Assembly: GCA_016303195.1 (NCBI GenBank)
Contig: JAEDMD010000092.1
Span: 1-7,420, forward strand
Source of the DNA: Oscillospiraceae bacterium
GTDB taxonomy: Bacteria > Bacillota > Clostridia > Oscillospirales > Ruminococcaceae
Direction: 5' to 3'
DNA length: 7,420 nt
The notes below the pieces were generated by a model. The model was not told where the DNA came from. It did not search any database and worked only from the letters and a program-made list of their open reading frames with translations. Positions 1-5,567 of the stretch are shown in pieces. The translations under genes and the position numbers were made by a program. Each line of letters opens with the position of its first letter. Position 1 is the stretch's first letter.

Positions 1-552
1 CCTCTTGGAACGATACTTATTATATTGACAGGCTTCGGATGGGCAAATCCTGTTCCCGTAAATCCGCTACTGTTCAAGCGTGAGAAGAAAAACGGAAAGC
101 GGGTTTCCATGCGTGGAGGAATGGCTCTGACTGCTGCGGCAGGCCCTATTTCAAATTTAATTGCCGCTTTTGTCGTTGCTCTTGTGTATAATATACTTCT
201 CTGCACTGATGCAGGCAAAGCAACATTACTGGGCGGACAGAATGCGCTCCTTTCAACTGTTATGCTTCTGCTTGTTTACCTTTTCCGTGTCAATGTGGGT
301 CTGGCAGTATTCAACCTTATACCGATACCGCCTCTTGACGGATTCCATATTCTCAGCTTTTTCACAAGCGGCAAGTTCAACACATGGCTTCATGACAACA
401 TACAGATCATAACAAGAGCCTTCTTTGCATTCATGCTCCTTTCAACATGGGTGCCTCAGCTAAGCTGGCCTATCAGCGCTTTAAGCTCTCTGGTATCGGG
501 ACTCCTCTGGAAGGCAGTTTCATGGATACCGATGGTGTTCGGCAATTTCTGA
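1..552 (+). CDS. Site-2 protease family (M50) intramembrane metalloprotease, 3' part only
   Basis: The reading frame is open from the first base, so this is the C-terminal 183 residues of a gene that starts upstream; the TTG at 25 is an internal Leu codon. M50 proteases cut substrates inside the membrane using a zinc ion. The HExxH motif that binds zinc is not in the window. What is visible is typical of the bacterial soluble-loop-poor group: FGWANPVPVNP (local residues 12-22), the AGPISN motif at about 47-52 opening a long hydrophobic segment, and NLIPIPPLDG (about 105-114), whose Asp (codon 337-339) is the expected third zinc ligand. Further hydrophobic segments lie at about 83-100 and 135-180. 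It ends TGA only 6 nt before scpA, which suggests co-transcription. An M50 gene next to scpAB is a common arrangement in Clostridia. The substrate is unknown. The family call is firm; the specific role is not. Confidence 0.93.
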   Translation, partial: PLGTILIILTGFGWANPVPVNPLLFKREKKNGKRVSMRGGMALTAAAGPISNLIAAFVVALVYNILLCTDAGKATLLGGQNALLSTVMLLLVYLFRVNVGLAVFNLIPIPPLDGFHILSFFTSGKFNTWLHDNIQIITRAFFAFMLLSTWVPQLSWPISALSSLVSGLLWKAVSWIPMVFGNF

Positions 553-558
553 TAGTAT

Positions 559-1314
559 ATGGAAACTATATCATTCAAGCTCGAAGTTTTTGAAGGACCG
601 CTTGACCTTCTGCTGAATCTCATACAGAAGCACAAGCTGAATATCTGCGATATCGAAATATCAAAGCTGCTGGAGCAGTATCTTCTTTACATCGAGCAGG
701 CAAACGAGCAGGATCTTGAGCTTGCAGGCGAATTCCTTGAAATGGCGGCAAGGCTCATATACATAAAAACTGCATCACTTCTGCCTCAGCCCGAAGAAGC
801 CGAGAAGATGAAAAAAGAGCTTGAGGGCGCTCTTATGGAATATTCCCTCTGCAAACTGGCAGCCGCCGATCTTGCTGAAAAATATGTCGGCGGAAACATT
901 TTCGTCCGCAAGCCGATGAAGATAAAGGCAGATATGACATATACACTTGTGCATGAGCCTGAGCGCCTGTCTATGGCATACAGGGCGGTCAATACAAAAA
1001 CGATCAGGGCAGAGGCAAAGAAAATGCACATCGAAAACAAGATAAATTCCGTAGTTAAGGGCAGGATAGTGCCTGTTCTTACTAAGGTCGTTCATATCCT
1101 GCGTGAGCTTTATTCAACAGGAGAGGTCTACATGGACAAGCTGTATGACGGTGTAAACGACCGTTCGGCACGTGTGGCTACATTTTTAGCAGTCCTTGAA
1201 CTGACAAGATTCGGAAGGATCTCAATAAGTGACGATAATATGATAATTTACCTTAAATCCAGAAAGAACGGAGGCAGAAAGCTATGGAGATCAAAGAAAA
1301 GCTCGGAGCAATAG
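559..1314 (+). CDS. scpA: Segregation and condensation protein A (kleisin subunit of SMC complex)
   Basis: ScpA is the kleisin that bridges the SMC ATPase heads and binds a ScpB dimer, forming the complex that compacts and segregates the chromosome. The 251-residue length is normal for the family. The N-terminal signature FEGPLDLLLNLI (residues 11-22) is diagnostic, followed by EFLEMAARLIYIKTASLLP (58-76), the helix that contacts the SMC neck. The C-terminal winged-helix domain carries FLAVLELTRFGRISI (209-223). The start is the ATG 6 nt after the protease stop; no good Shine-Dalgarno is visible there, so translation is probably coupled to the upstream gene. The last 10 residues form a basic Ser/Lys-rich tail (KLWRSKKSSEQ) encoded mostly by the stretch that overlaps scpB, and this tail is unlikely to be conserved. 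Confidence 0.97.
   Translation: METISFKLEVFEGPLDLLLNLIQKHKLNICDIEISKLLEQYLLYIEQANEQDLELAGEFLEMAARLIYIKTASLLPQPEEAEKMKKELEGALMEYSLCKLAAADLAEKYVGGNIFVRKPMKIKADMTYTLVHEPERLSMAYRAVNTKTIRAEAKKMHIENKINSVVKGRIVPVLTKVVHILRELYSTGEVYMDKLYDGVNDRSARVATFLAVLELTRFGRISISDDNMIIYLKSRKNGGRKLWRSKKSSEQ
1270..1274 (+). promoter_or_regulatory. scpB ribosome binding site inside scpA
   Basis: GGAGG sits 9 nt before the scpB ATG at 1284 and lies wholly within the scpA coding sequence (codons for the Asn-Gly-Gly part of its tail). It fixes the scpB start inside scpA and allows scpB to be initiated independently of termination at the scpA stop. Confidence 0.8.
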
Positions 1315-1856
1315 AGGCGATACTCTTTGCAAGCGGCGAGCCTATCGAGCTTTATCGGCTTTCTGAGGCGAGCGGTGTAGAGACGGGAAGCGTCCCCGAA
1401 CTGATAAATTTGCTCAACGAGCGATATGCCGACAATTGCAGCGGTATATGCATCAAAAAGCTGGACAGCAGTTACCAGATGTGTACCAATGAGAGATTTG
1501 CTCCGCAGATACGTGCCGCTATCGAGACAAAGCGTTCAGCACCGCTTTCAAATGCTGCAATGGAGGCTTTGACCGTAATTGCCTATAATCAGCCTGTTTC
1601 AAAGGGATTCGTGGAAAATGTCCGTGGTATCGACAGTTCGTCCGTTATCAACAATCTTGTGGAAAAAGGACTTGTTGAGGAGGCAGGCAGACTTGACATC
1701 CCCGGCAAGCCTATCGTATACAGGACAACTTCCGTTTTTCTGCGAAGTTTCGGACTTTCCTCCGTGGCAGACTTACCACCGCTGGCAGGATATGAAACAC
1801 TTGAAAACGGTGAAGACGGAGATATCATCGACGATATGGAGGATATCGGCGAATAA
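1284..1856 (+). CDS. scpB: Segregation and condensation protein B
   Basis: ScpB is a double winged-helix protein that dimerises and clamps the central region of ScpA in the SMC-ScpAB condensin. The 190-residue length matches the family. The first winged helix spans about residues 5-70 (AIEAILFASGEP at 9-20 is typical). The second holds the highly conserved block LSNAAMEALTVIAYNQPVS (88-106), then VRGID (113-117) and GRLDIPGKPIVYRTT (135-149), and the family's DLPPL near 163-167. The tail 173-190 is very acidic, as is common in ScpB. The ATG at 1284 has a good GGAGG and overlaps scpA by 31 nt, which is compatible with coupled, stoichiometric synthesis of two partners of one complex. The identification is firm. 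Confidence 0.97.
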   Translation: MEIKEKLGAIEAILFASGEPIELYRLSEASGVETGSVPELINLLNERYADNCSGICIKKLDSSYQMCTNERFAPQIRAAIETKRSAPLSNAAMEALTVIAYNQPVSKGFVENVRGIDSSSVINNLVEKGLVEEAGRLDIPGKPIVYRTTSVFLRSFGLSSVADLPPLAGYETLENGEDGDIIDDMEDIGE

Positions 1857-1862
1857 AGGAGG
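1856..1862 (+). promoter_or_regulatory. Ribosome binding site overlapping the scpB stop codon
   Basis: AAGGAGG begins on the last base of the scpB TAA and lies 12 nt before the ATG at 1875. The spacing is on the long side, but there is no other start codon in this frame nearby and the hydrophobic N-terminus starts directly at that ATG, so the start is accepted. Confidence 0.65.
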
Positions 1863-1874
1863 AACGGCAGTTTT

Positions 1875-2771
1875 ATGGCGATACTGCTCATTATACTGAA
1901 AATACTGCTTATCATTCTGCTTGCGGTACTCGGCATTGTACTGCTTGTTCTGATAATGCCCGTGGGGGGCGAGGTAAGCTATATTGACGGAAAATTAACA
2001 TACAAGTTCAGGCTGTGGATGCTGAATGTTATGGATTCAGACGGCGGAGGCGTGATAGGATGGCTGAAAAAACGCAAAAAAAAGCCGAAAAAACCTAAGC
2101 CGCCAAAGCCTGTCAAGGATAAAAAGAAGAAAAAAACAACTGTTGATGATGACGCATATCTGGATGATTTCGATTTTGATGTGGATGATGCGGATTTTGA
2201 AGAAACAGCAGTTGTTGATGTGAACAGCGATGCAGAGGTTTCCGAGAGCGTATCCGCAGAAGCTGAGACTCAGTCAGAAAATGACGGAAAATCGGAAAAT
2301 ACGGAAGTTGCTGTAATGGAAGATGAAGAAGAACTGCCCGATAATGACGATAAGCGCAGTCTTGGCGATTGGGCTGAACTTGGTATCGGGATATGGGAAA
2401 GCGCTCAGCGTCCGCTTCTGAAAATATTCAAAGGATTCCATTTCAAGGACTTGTACATCGATTTCGTCATTGCCGATGAGGATGCATATGACTGTGCCCT
2501 TAAATACGGCAAATACAGCGGAATGATATACAATATCATAGCATTTATGAGTACTCTTTTTACAGTAAGGCTCAAAACCGTTGATGTCGGATGCGGTTTC
2601 GGGCTCAAAAAGGGAAAATGGGACATTTCCTGCAAGGTCTTTTTCCGTGCAGGTACAGCGGTTATTGCAGGACTATGGTTCCTGATAACATATTTGACAC
2701 GCACATTCATTCCTGACAAGATCAGGAAATTCAAAAGAAAAAAGCAGCCGCAAGGCAGAAGTGAGGTATAA
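1875..2771 (+). CDS. DUF2953 domain membrane-anchored protein
   Basis: A 298-residue protein of unknown function. Residues 3-28 form one long Ile/Leu-rich transmembrane segment. After a short soluble stretch comes a linker of opposite charge blocks: 16 of residues 65-87 are Lys or Arg, then 12 of 91-110 are Asp or Glu, followed by a disordered Ser/Glu-rich region to about 160. The C-terminal part (about 185-275) resembles the DUF2953 family: FKGFHFKDLYIDFVIADED, then ALKYGKYSGMIYNI (208-221), a VDVGCGFG stretch (236-243) and a hydrophobic segment (257-275) that may be a second membrane pass, closed by a basic tail. DUF2953 genes commonly sit beside ytfJ in sporulating Firmicutes, and the same neighbour follows 3 nt downstream. 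A role in the spore or forespore envelope is an inference from this context only. The long linker is probably lineage-specific. Confidence 0.87.
   Translation: MAILLIILKILLIILLAVLGIVLLVLIMPVGGEVSYIDGKLTYKFRLWMLNVMDSDGGGVIGWLKKRKKKPKKPKPPKPVKDKKKKKTTVDDDAYLDDFDFDVDDADFEETAVVDVNSDAEVSESVSAEAETQSENDGKSENTEVAVMEDEEELPDNDDKRSLGDWAELGIGIWESAQRPLLKIFKGFHFKDLYIDFVIADEDAYDCALKYGKYSGMIYNIIAFMSTLFTVRLKTVDVGCGFGLKKGKWDISCKVFFRAGTAVIAGLWFLITYLTRTFIPDKIRKFKRKKQPQGRSEV
2078..2084 (+). other. Candidate -1 frameshift heptamer A AAA AAG in the DUF2953 gene
   Basis: The codons for residues 68-70 read AAA AAA AAG, which places an A AAA AAG heptamer in exactly the phase used for -1 frameshifting in dnaX. After a -1 slip the ribosome would add four residues (Ala-Glu-Lys-Thr) and stop at TAA 2096-2098, giving a 74-residue product with the membrane segment and basic stretch only. 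No clear stimulatory hairpin is seen downstream; purine-rich GGCGGAGG lies further upstream (2043-2050) than in dnaX. It may just be a result of Lys codon choice. Confidence 0.25.
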
Positions 2772-2774
2772 ATC

Positions 2775-3206
2775 ATGAGTAAAGAAAAAACACCAATAAA
2801 CGATCTTCTGGGGATATCTATCGAAAAAATCAAGGAAATGGCTGATGTTAATGCTATCATCGGCGAGCCTATAAAGCTGGGCGACGGCACTACTATCATC
2901 CCCGTTTCAAAGGTTTCATACGGCTTTGCTTCAGGCGGTTCCGATCTGCCTTCCAAGTACGATAAGGATCTTTTCGGAGGCGGCGCAGGTGCAGGAGTTT
3001 CCATCAAACCTGAGGGATTCCTCGTAATTTCGCCTGACGGTGCGGCTAAGATGGTCACAATGGAAGGCAAGACCGATCCGATCAGCAGTGCTATCGAAAA
3101 CGTGCCGAATATCATCGACAAGGTAACAAATATCATGAACAAGCGCAAAAAAGGCGGTGAGACCGTTGACATCCTCGACGAGGACGGCTCTGTTTCGCTG
3201 AACTGA
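2775..3206 (+). CDS. ytfJ: GerW family sporulation protein (YtfJ)
   Basis: A 143-residue protein of the YtfJ/GerW family, close to the usual length. In Bacillus subtilis the homologue is made in the forespore and is needed for normal germination; its biochemical activity is not known. The diagnostic blocks are visible: GEPIKLGDGTTIIPVSKVS (30-48) running into YGFASGG (49-55), then FGGGAGAGVSIKPEGFLVI (67-85). A short helix precedes them (residues 8-28), and a Lys-rich then acidic tail ends the protein. The ATG follows the DUF2953 stop by 3 nt with GAGG (2763-2766) 8 nt upstream, so the two genes are clearly in one operon. Presence of this gene suggests a sporulation heritage, although family members also occur in lineages not known to form spores. 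Confidence 0.94.
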   Translation: MSKEKTPINDLLGISIEKIKEMADVNAIIGEPIKLGDGTTIIPVSKVSYGFASGGSDLPSKYDKDLFGGGAGAGVSIKPEGFLVISPDGAAKMVTMEGKTDPISSAIENVPNIIDKVTNIMNKRKKGGETVDILDEDGSVSLN

Positions 3207-3218
3207 CATATTTTCCAT

Positions 3219-3257
3219 TCCCTCTGCATAACATTTTAAAAATGTAAAACGGAGGGA
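3219..3257 (+). promoter_or_regulatory. Stem-loop burying the ribosome binding site of the carboxypeptidase gene
   Basis: In the 56-nt gap before the TTG start, TCCCTCTG (3219-3226) pairs with CGGAGGGA (3250-3257), eight pairs with one G-U wobble. Inside it, ACATTT (3231-3236) pairs with AAATGT (3240-3245) around a 3-nt loop. The lower stem contains the whole GGAGGG ribosome binding site (3251-3256), which lies 6 nt before the start codon. If it forms, it should hold down translation of the gene. There is no following T-run, so it is not a standard intrinsic terminator. The pairing is read directly from sequence; the regulatory role is inference. Confidence 0.5.
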
Positions 3258-3262
3258 TAGGA

Positions 3263-4405
3263 TTGAAAAAAATCTTTATATCTGCATTGTCGGCGGTCAC
3301 TGTTATGAGCGTGAGCGTTCCGTCTTGTGCGATTGCCGCAGAAAAGCCCGAAACATCGGCAAAAGCATCGGTGCTTATCTCAGCCGACACAGGTGAAATA
3401 ATATGCTCGGAGAATTTCTCTGAAATGCTCCCGATGGCAAGCACGACCAAGATCATGACAACTCTGCTGTGCCTTGAAAGCGGCGGATTGTACGATGAAT
3501 TCACCGTTGACAGCGATGCGATCCATGTGGAAGGCTCGTCAATGGGACTGGTGGACGGCGATATTGTCACAAAATATGCTCTTTGTGTGGGAATGCTCCT
3601 GCCGTCAGGCAATGATGCCGCTAATGCCACTGCTGTAAAGCTGGCAGGTTCGCAGGAGAAATTTGCTGAAATGATGAACGATAAAGCCGCTGAACTGGGG
3701 CTGTCTCACACTCATTTCGTCACTCCGTCAGGACTGGAAGGCGAGGGACATAAAAGCTCAGCTTACGATATGGCGATGCTTGCCCGTGAAGCCTTGAAAA
3801 ATGAAGTTTTCCGCAGTATATGTTCATCTGAGTCGATGGCTGTTGAATTTGGCGATCCGCCGTATAAGCGATGGCTGAAAAATACCAATAAACTGTTGTC
3901 CATGTATGATGGAGTTTACGGTGTGAAAACCGGATTTACCGATGAAGCGGGGCGATGCCTTGTGAGCGCCTGTGAGCGTGACGGTATCGACCTGATATGT
4001 GTCACTCTCAACGACAGGAATGACTGGGATGACCATATGGCGCTTTATGATTTCGGCTTTGAAACGGCAAAAACAATGGATATTACCATTCCCGACAGCT
4101 ATACCGCAAGGCTTGCAGGCTCGGATAAAACTTCGCTGAAACTGACAGCGGAAGCAGATTCACTGCCTGTGACGACACTTTCTGAGGATGGGAGCGAGTT
4201 TTCCTTTGAGGTGATCGCACCACCGTTCGTGTATGCGCCGGTTGCCGAAGGCGACGAGGTCGCTGAGCTTCGGCTGAACTACAAGGGCAGGGAAGTGGAG
4301 CGTATCCCGCTTTTTGCGGCTGAAAATGCAGAATACAGTACTGTTCCCGAAAAATCGGGGATATCATTAAAAAATATCATCGAAAAGCTCATCGGCAAGA
4401 CCTGA
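3263..4405 (+). CDS. D-alanyl-D-alanine carboxypeptidase (peptidase S11, low-molecular-weight PBP)
   Basis: A secreted serine enzyme that removes the terminal D-Ala from peptidoglycan pentapeptides and so limits cross-linking; the family binds penicillin. All three active-site motifs are intact: S60-T-T-K63 with the catalytic Ser, S115-G-N117 and K222-T-G224 (in GVKTGFTDEAG). An N-terminal signal peptide is clear (two Lys, hydrophobic 4-19, AIAA before a likely cut at about residue 26). The catalytic domain runs to about 265, a beta-rich PBP5-type C-terminal domain to about 350, and the last residues (ISLKNIIEKLIGKT) could form the amphipathic membrane anchor usual in this family. The start is TTG with GGAGGG 6 nt upstream; the signal peptide begins there. 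The neighbours ytfJ and rluB resemble the dacB/dacF regions of spore formers, so a cortex role is possible, but the sequence alone cannot separate it from a vegetative enzyme. The stop shares a base with an upstream ATG of the next gene. Confidence 0.95.
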   Translation: MKKIFISALSAVTVMSVSVPSCAIAAEKPETSAKASVLISADTGEIICSENFSEMLPMASTTKIMTTLLCLESGGLYDEFTVDSDAIHVEGSSMGLVDGDIVTKYALCVGMLLPSGNDAANATAVKLAGSQEKFAEMMNDKAAELGLSHTHFVTPSGLEGEGHKSSAYDMAMLAREALKNEVFRSICSSESMAVEFGDPPYKRWLKNTNKLLSMYDGVYGVKTGFTDEAGRCLVSACERDGIDLICVTLNDRNDWDDHMALYDFGFETAKTMDITIPDSYTARLAGSDKTSLKLTAEADSLPVTTLSEDGSEFSFEVIAPPFVYAPVAEGDEVAELRLNYKGREVERIPLFAAENAEYSTVPEKSGISLKNIIEKLIGKT

Positions 4406-4416
4406 TGGGCGGAATT

Positions 4417-4420
4417 GGAG
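4417..4420 (+). promoter_or_regulatory. Ribosome binding site deciding the rluB start
   Basis: GGAG lies 5 nt before GTG 4426. The in-frame ATG at 4405, which overlaps the previous stop codon, has no comparable site in front of it. The protein beginning at the GTG (MEKIRIQKMIADSG) starts as RsuA/RluB proteins normally do, so GTG is preferred. Confidence 0.6.
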
Positions 4421-4425
4421 ATAAA

Positions 4426-5157
4426 GTGGAAAAGATCAGAATACAGAAAATGATAGCCGACAGCGGAGTATGCTCCAGACGAAAGGCTGAGGAGCTTATC
4501 TCAAAGGGCAGGGTAAAGGTCAATGGTCACCTTGTCAAGCTGGGCGATAAATGCGGCTTCAAGGACCTGATTACAATTGACGGCGAAAGAATAGCTATTC
4601 CGAAGAAAAAGAGCTTCCGCTACATTATGATGAACAAGCCGAGAGGTTACGTTACAACCGTTTCCGACGAGCTTGACAGAAGATGTGTAATGGATCTGCT
4701 CGACGATGTTGAGGACAGAGTTTATCCCGTAGGAAGACTTGACAGAAATTCCGAGGGACTGCTCCTTTTCACCAATGACGGAGAATTCGCCAATAGTATC
4801 ATGCATCCGAGCAGACATATCTCAAAGACCTATCGTGTAACTGTACGTCCTGATATCAATGACGAACAGCTTGTACAGCTTTCGGAGGGCGTTGAGATAG
4901 ACGGCAAAAAAACTCTCCCTGCAACTGTTGTTGTAAAGGAAAAAGAGCAGGGCAGAGTGGTACTGCTCATCACTATCAAAGAGGGCAGAAACCGCCAGAT
5001 ACGTAAAATGTGCGAGGCTGTGGGACTGGAAGTTGCCCGTCTGCGCCGTACAAGCATCGGCCCTATAAAGCTGGGAATGCTCAAACCCGGCACATATCGT
5101 GATCTGACTGCCGAGGAACTTAGAGCTATCAGAAATGCCATCGGCAAGGAGAAATGA
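4426..5157 (+). CDS. rluB: RluB-type 23S rRNA pseudouridine synthase (RsuA/RluB family)
   Basis: Converts a uridine in 23S rRNA (position 2605 in E. coli numbering for RluB) to pseudouridine during ribosome assembly. Numbered from GTG 4426 the protein has 243 residues, normal for Gram-positive RluB. An S4 RNA-binding domain spans about 2-55 (IRIQKMIADSGVCSRRKAEE at 4-23), then the catalytic domain with FRYIMMNKPRGYVTT (64-78), GRLDRNSEGLLLFTNDGE (103-120) holding catalytic D106, KTYRVTV (134-140) and EGRNRQIRKM (186-195). Ser replaces the more frequent Thr in the catalytic loop (GRLDxxS), a change well tolerated in the family. An alternative ATG at 4405 would add MGGIGDK and overlap the upstream stop by one base; it looks less likely. 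RluB is favoured over RsuA from length and neighbourhood, while the exact target base is inferred. Confidence 0.93.
   Translation: MEKIRIQKMIADSGVCSRRKAEELISKGRVKVNGHLVKLGDKCGFKDLITIDGERIAIPKKKSFRYIMMNKPRGYVTTVSDELDRRCVMDLLDDVEDRVYPVGRLDRNSEGLLLFTNDGEFANSIMHPSRHISKTYRVTVRPDINDEQLVQLSEGVEIDGKKTLPATVVVKEKEQGRVVLLITIKEGRNRQIRKMCEAVGLEVARLRRTSIGPIKLGMLKPGTYRDLTAEELRAIRNAIGKEK
5146..5151 (+). promoter_or_regulatory. Ribosome binding site deciding the start of the small gene after rluB
   Basis: AAGGAG lies 7 nt before ATG 5159, inside the last codons of rluB. An in-frame ATG at 5135 would need a start deep inside rluB and has no such site, so 5159 is chosen. Confidence 0.7.
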
Positions 5158-5158
5158 T

Positions 5159-5533
5159 ATGCTGGAGATTCAGGAGAAATTCAGTACAGACGGCTATGAA
5201 CAGCTTGTATCAAAAGCAGGAAATGCCGAACTGCACATTACCGAAGCACTTGAAGGCGGTAATGTGACAGGATATATCGCATATGCCTATGGAAGTGATA
5301 AAACCGTTGTTTATGGATTTGATGACGGCGGTGACCTGCTTCTGTGTGACGGACTTGTGCGCTCGGTAATGTTCAAGAGTGCGCTGAAAGGAATTGAGCA
5401 TATGCTTTTTGACATCGACGGCGGATTTGAGAATCTGGTGAAGCTGAAATTCCTCAAAGAGGGCAGCAAGCTCTGCTCAGACCTCAGCGGATTCATGAAT
5501 TCCTGCCAGAGTTGTAAGCACAATTTTAAATAA
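5159..5533 (+). CDS. Small conserved-looking protein of unknown function, possibly GNAT-like
   Basis: I do not recognise this 124-residue protein. It is soluble, with no signal peptide or membrane segment. It opens with an amphipathic stretch, and an alternating pattern follows: GYIAYAYGSDKTVVYGFDDGG (38-58, read here as beta strands), then DLLLCDGLVRSVMFKSALKG (59-78, strand then helix) and a C-terminal LSGFMNSC. That order, and a terminal GF after a helix, recalls the core of GNAT acetyltransferases, but the acetyl-CoA loop (Q/RxxGxG/A) is not evident, so the resemblance is weak and an inactive or unrelated fold is possible. There are four Cys: C63, C106 and a closing C116-x-x-C119 pair, which could bind a metal or form a disulfide. 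The gene starts 1 nt after the rluB stop, so it is almost certainly co-transcribed with it. That it is a real gene is well supported by its ribosome binding site and spacing. Confidence 0.85.
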   Translation: MLEIQEKFSTDGYEQLVSKAGNAELHITEALEGGNVTGYIAYAYGSDKTVVYGFDDGGDLLLCDGLVRSVMFKSALKGIEHMLFDIDGGFENLVKLKFLKEGSKLCSDLSGFMNSCQSCKHNFK

Positions 5534-5551
5534 TTTTACTAATTAGGAAAG

Positions 5552-5558
5552 AAAGGAG
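5552..5558 (+). promoter_or_regulatory. Ribosome binding site for metA GTG start
   Basis: AAAGGAG lies 9 nt before GTG 5568. The protein [11 protein letters not shown] beginning there matches the usual MetA N-terminus, which confirms the non-ATG start. Confidence 0.8.
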
Positions 5559-5567
5559 CGCTTTGAA

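Noticed and set aside
26..31. TTGACA resembling a -35 promoter box
   Set aside because: It lies inside the conserved protease coding sequence, with no -10 box at suitable spacing.
2405..3229. Long open frame on the minus strand opposite the DUF2953 and ytfJ genes
   Set aside because: It lies entirely antisense to two well-supported genes, has no recognisable domain, and its composition is what the reverse of those genes would give.
3320..3331. Possible lipobox at Cys22 of the carboxypeptidase
   Set aside because: The residues before the Cys are Val-Pro-Ser, which do not fit a lipobox; the AIAA cut site just after it explains the signal peptide better.
5135..5158. Upstream ATG for the small gene after rluB
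   Set aside because: It would overlap the rluB end, adds residues that merely reread rluB codons, and lacks a ribosome binding site, unlike the ATG at 5159.
5512..5542. Possible promoter before metA (TTGTAA with TACTAA)
   Set aside because: The spacing is 19 nt and the -10 match is poor (3 of 6), so it is no better than expected in AT-rich sequence.
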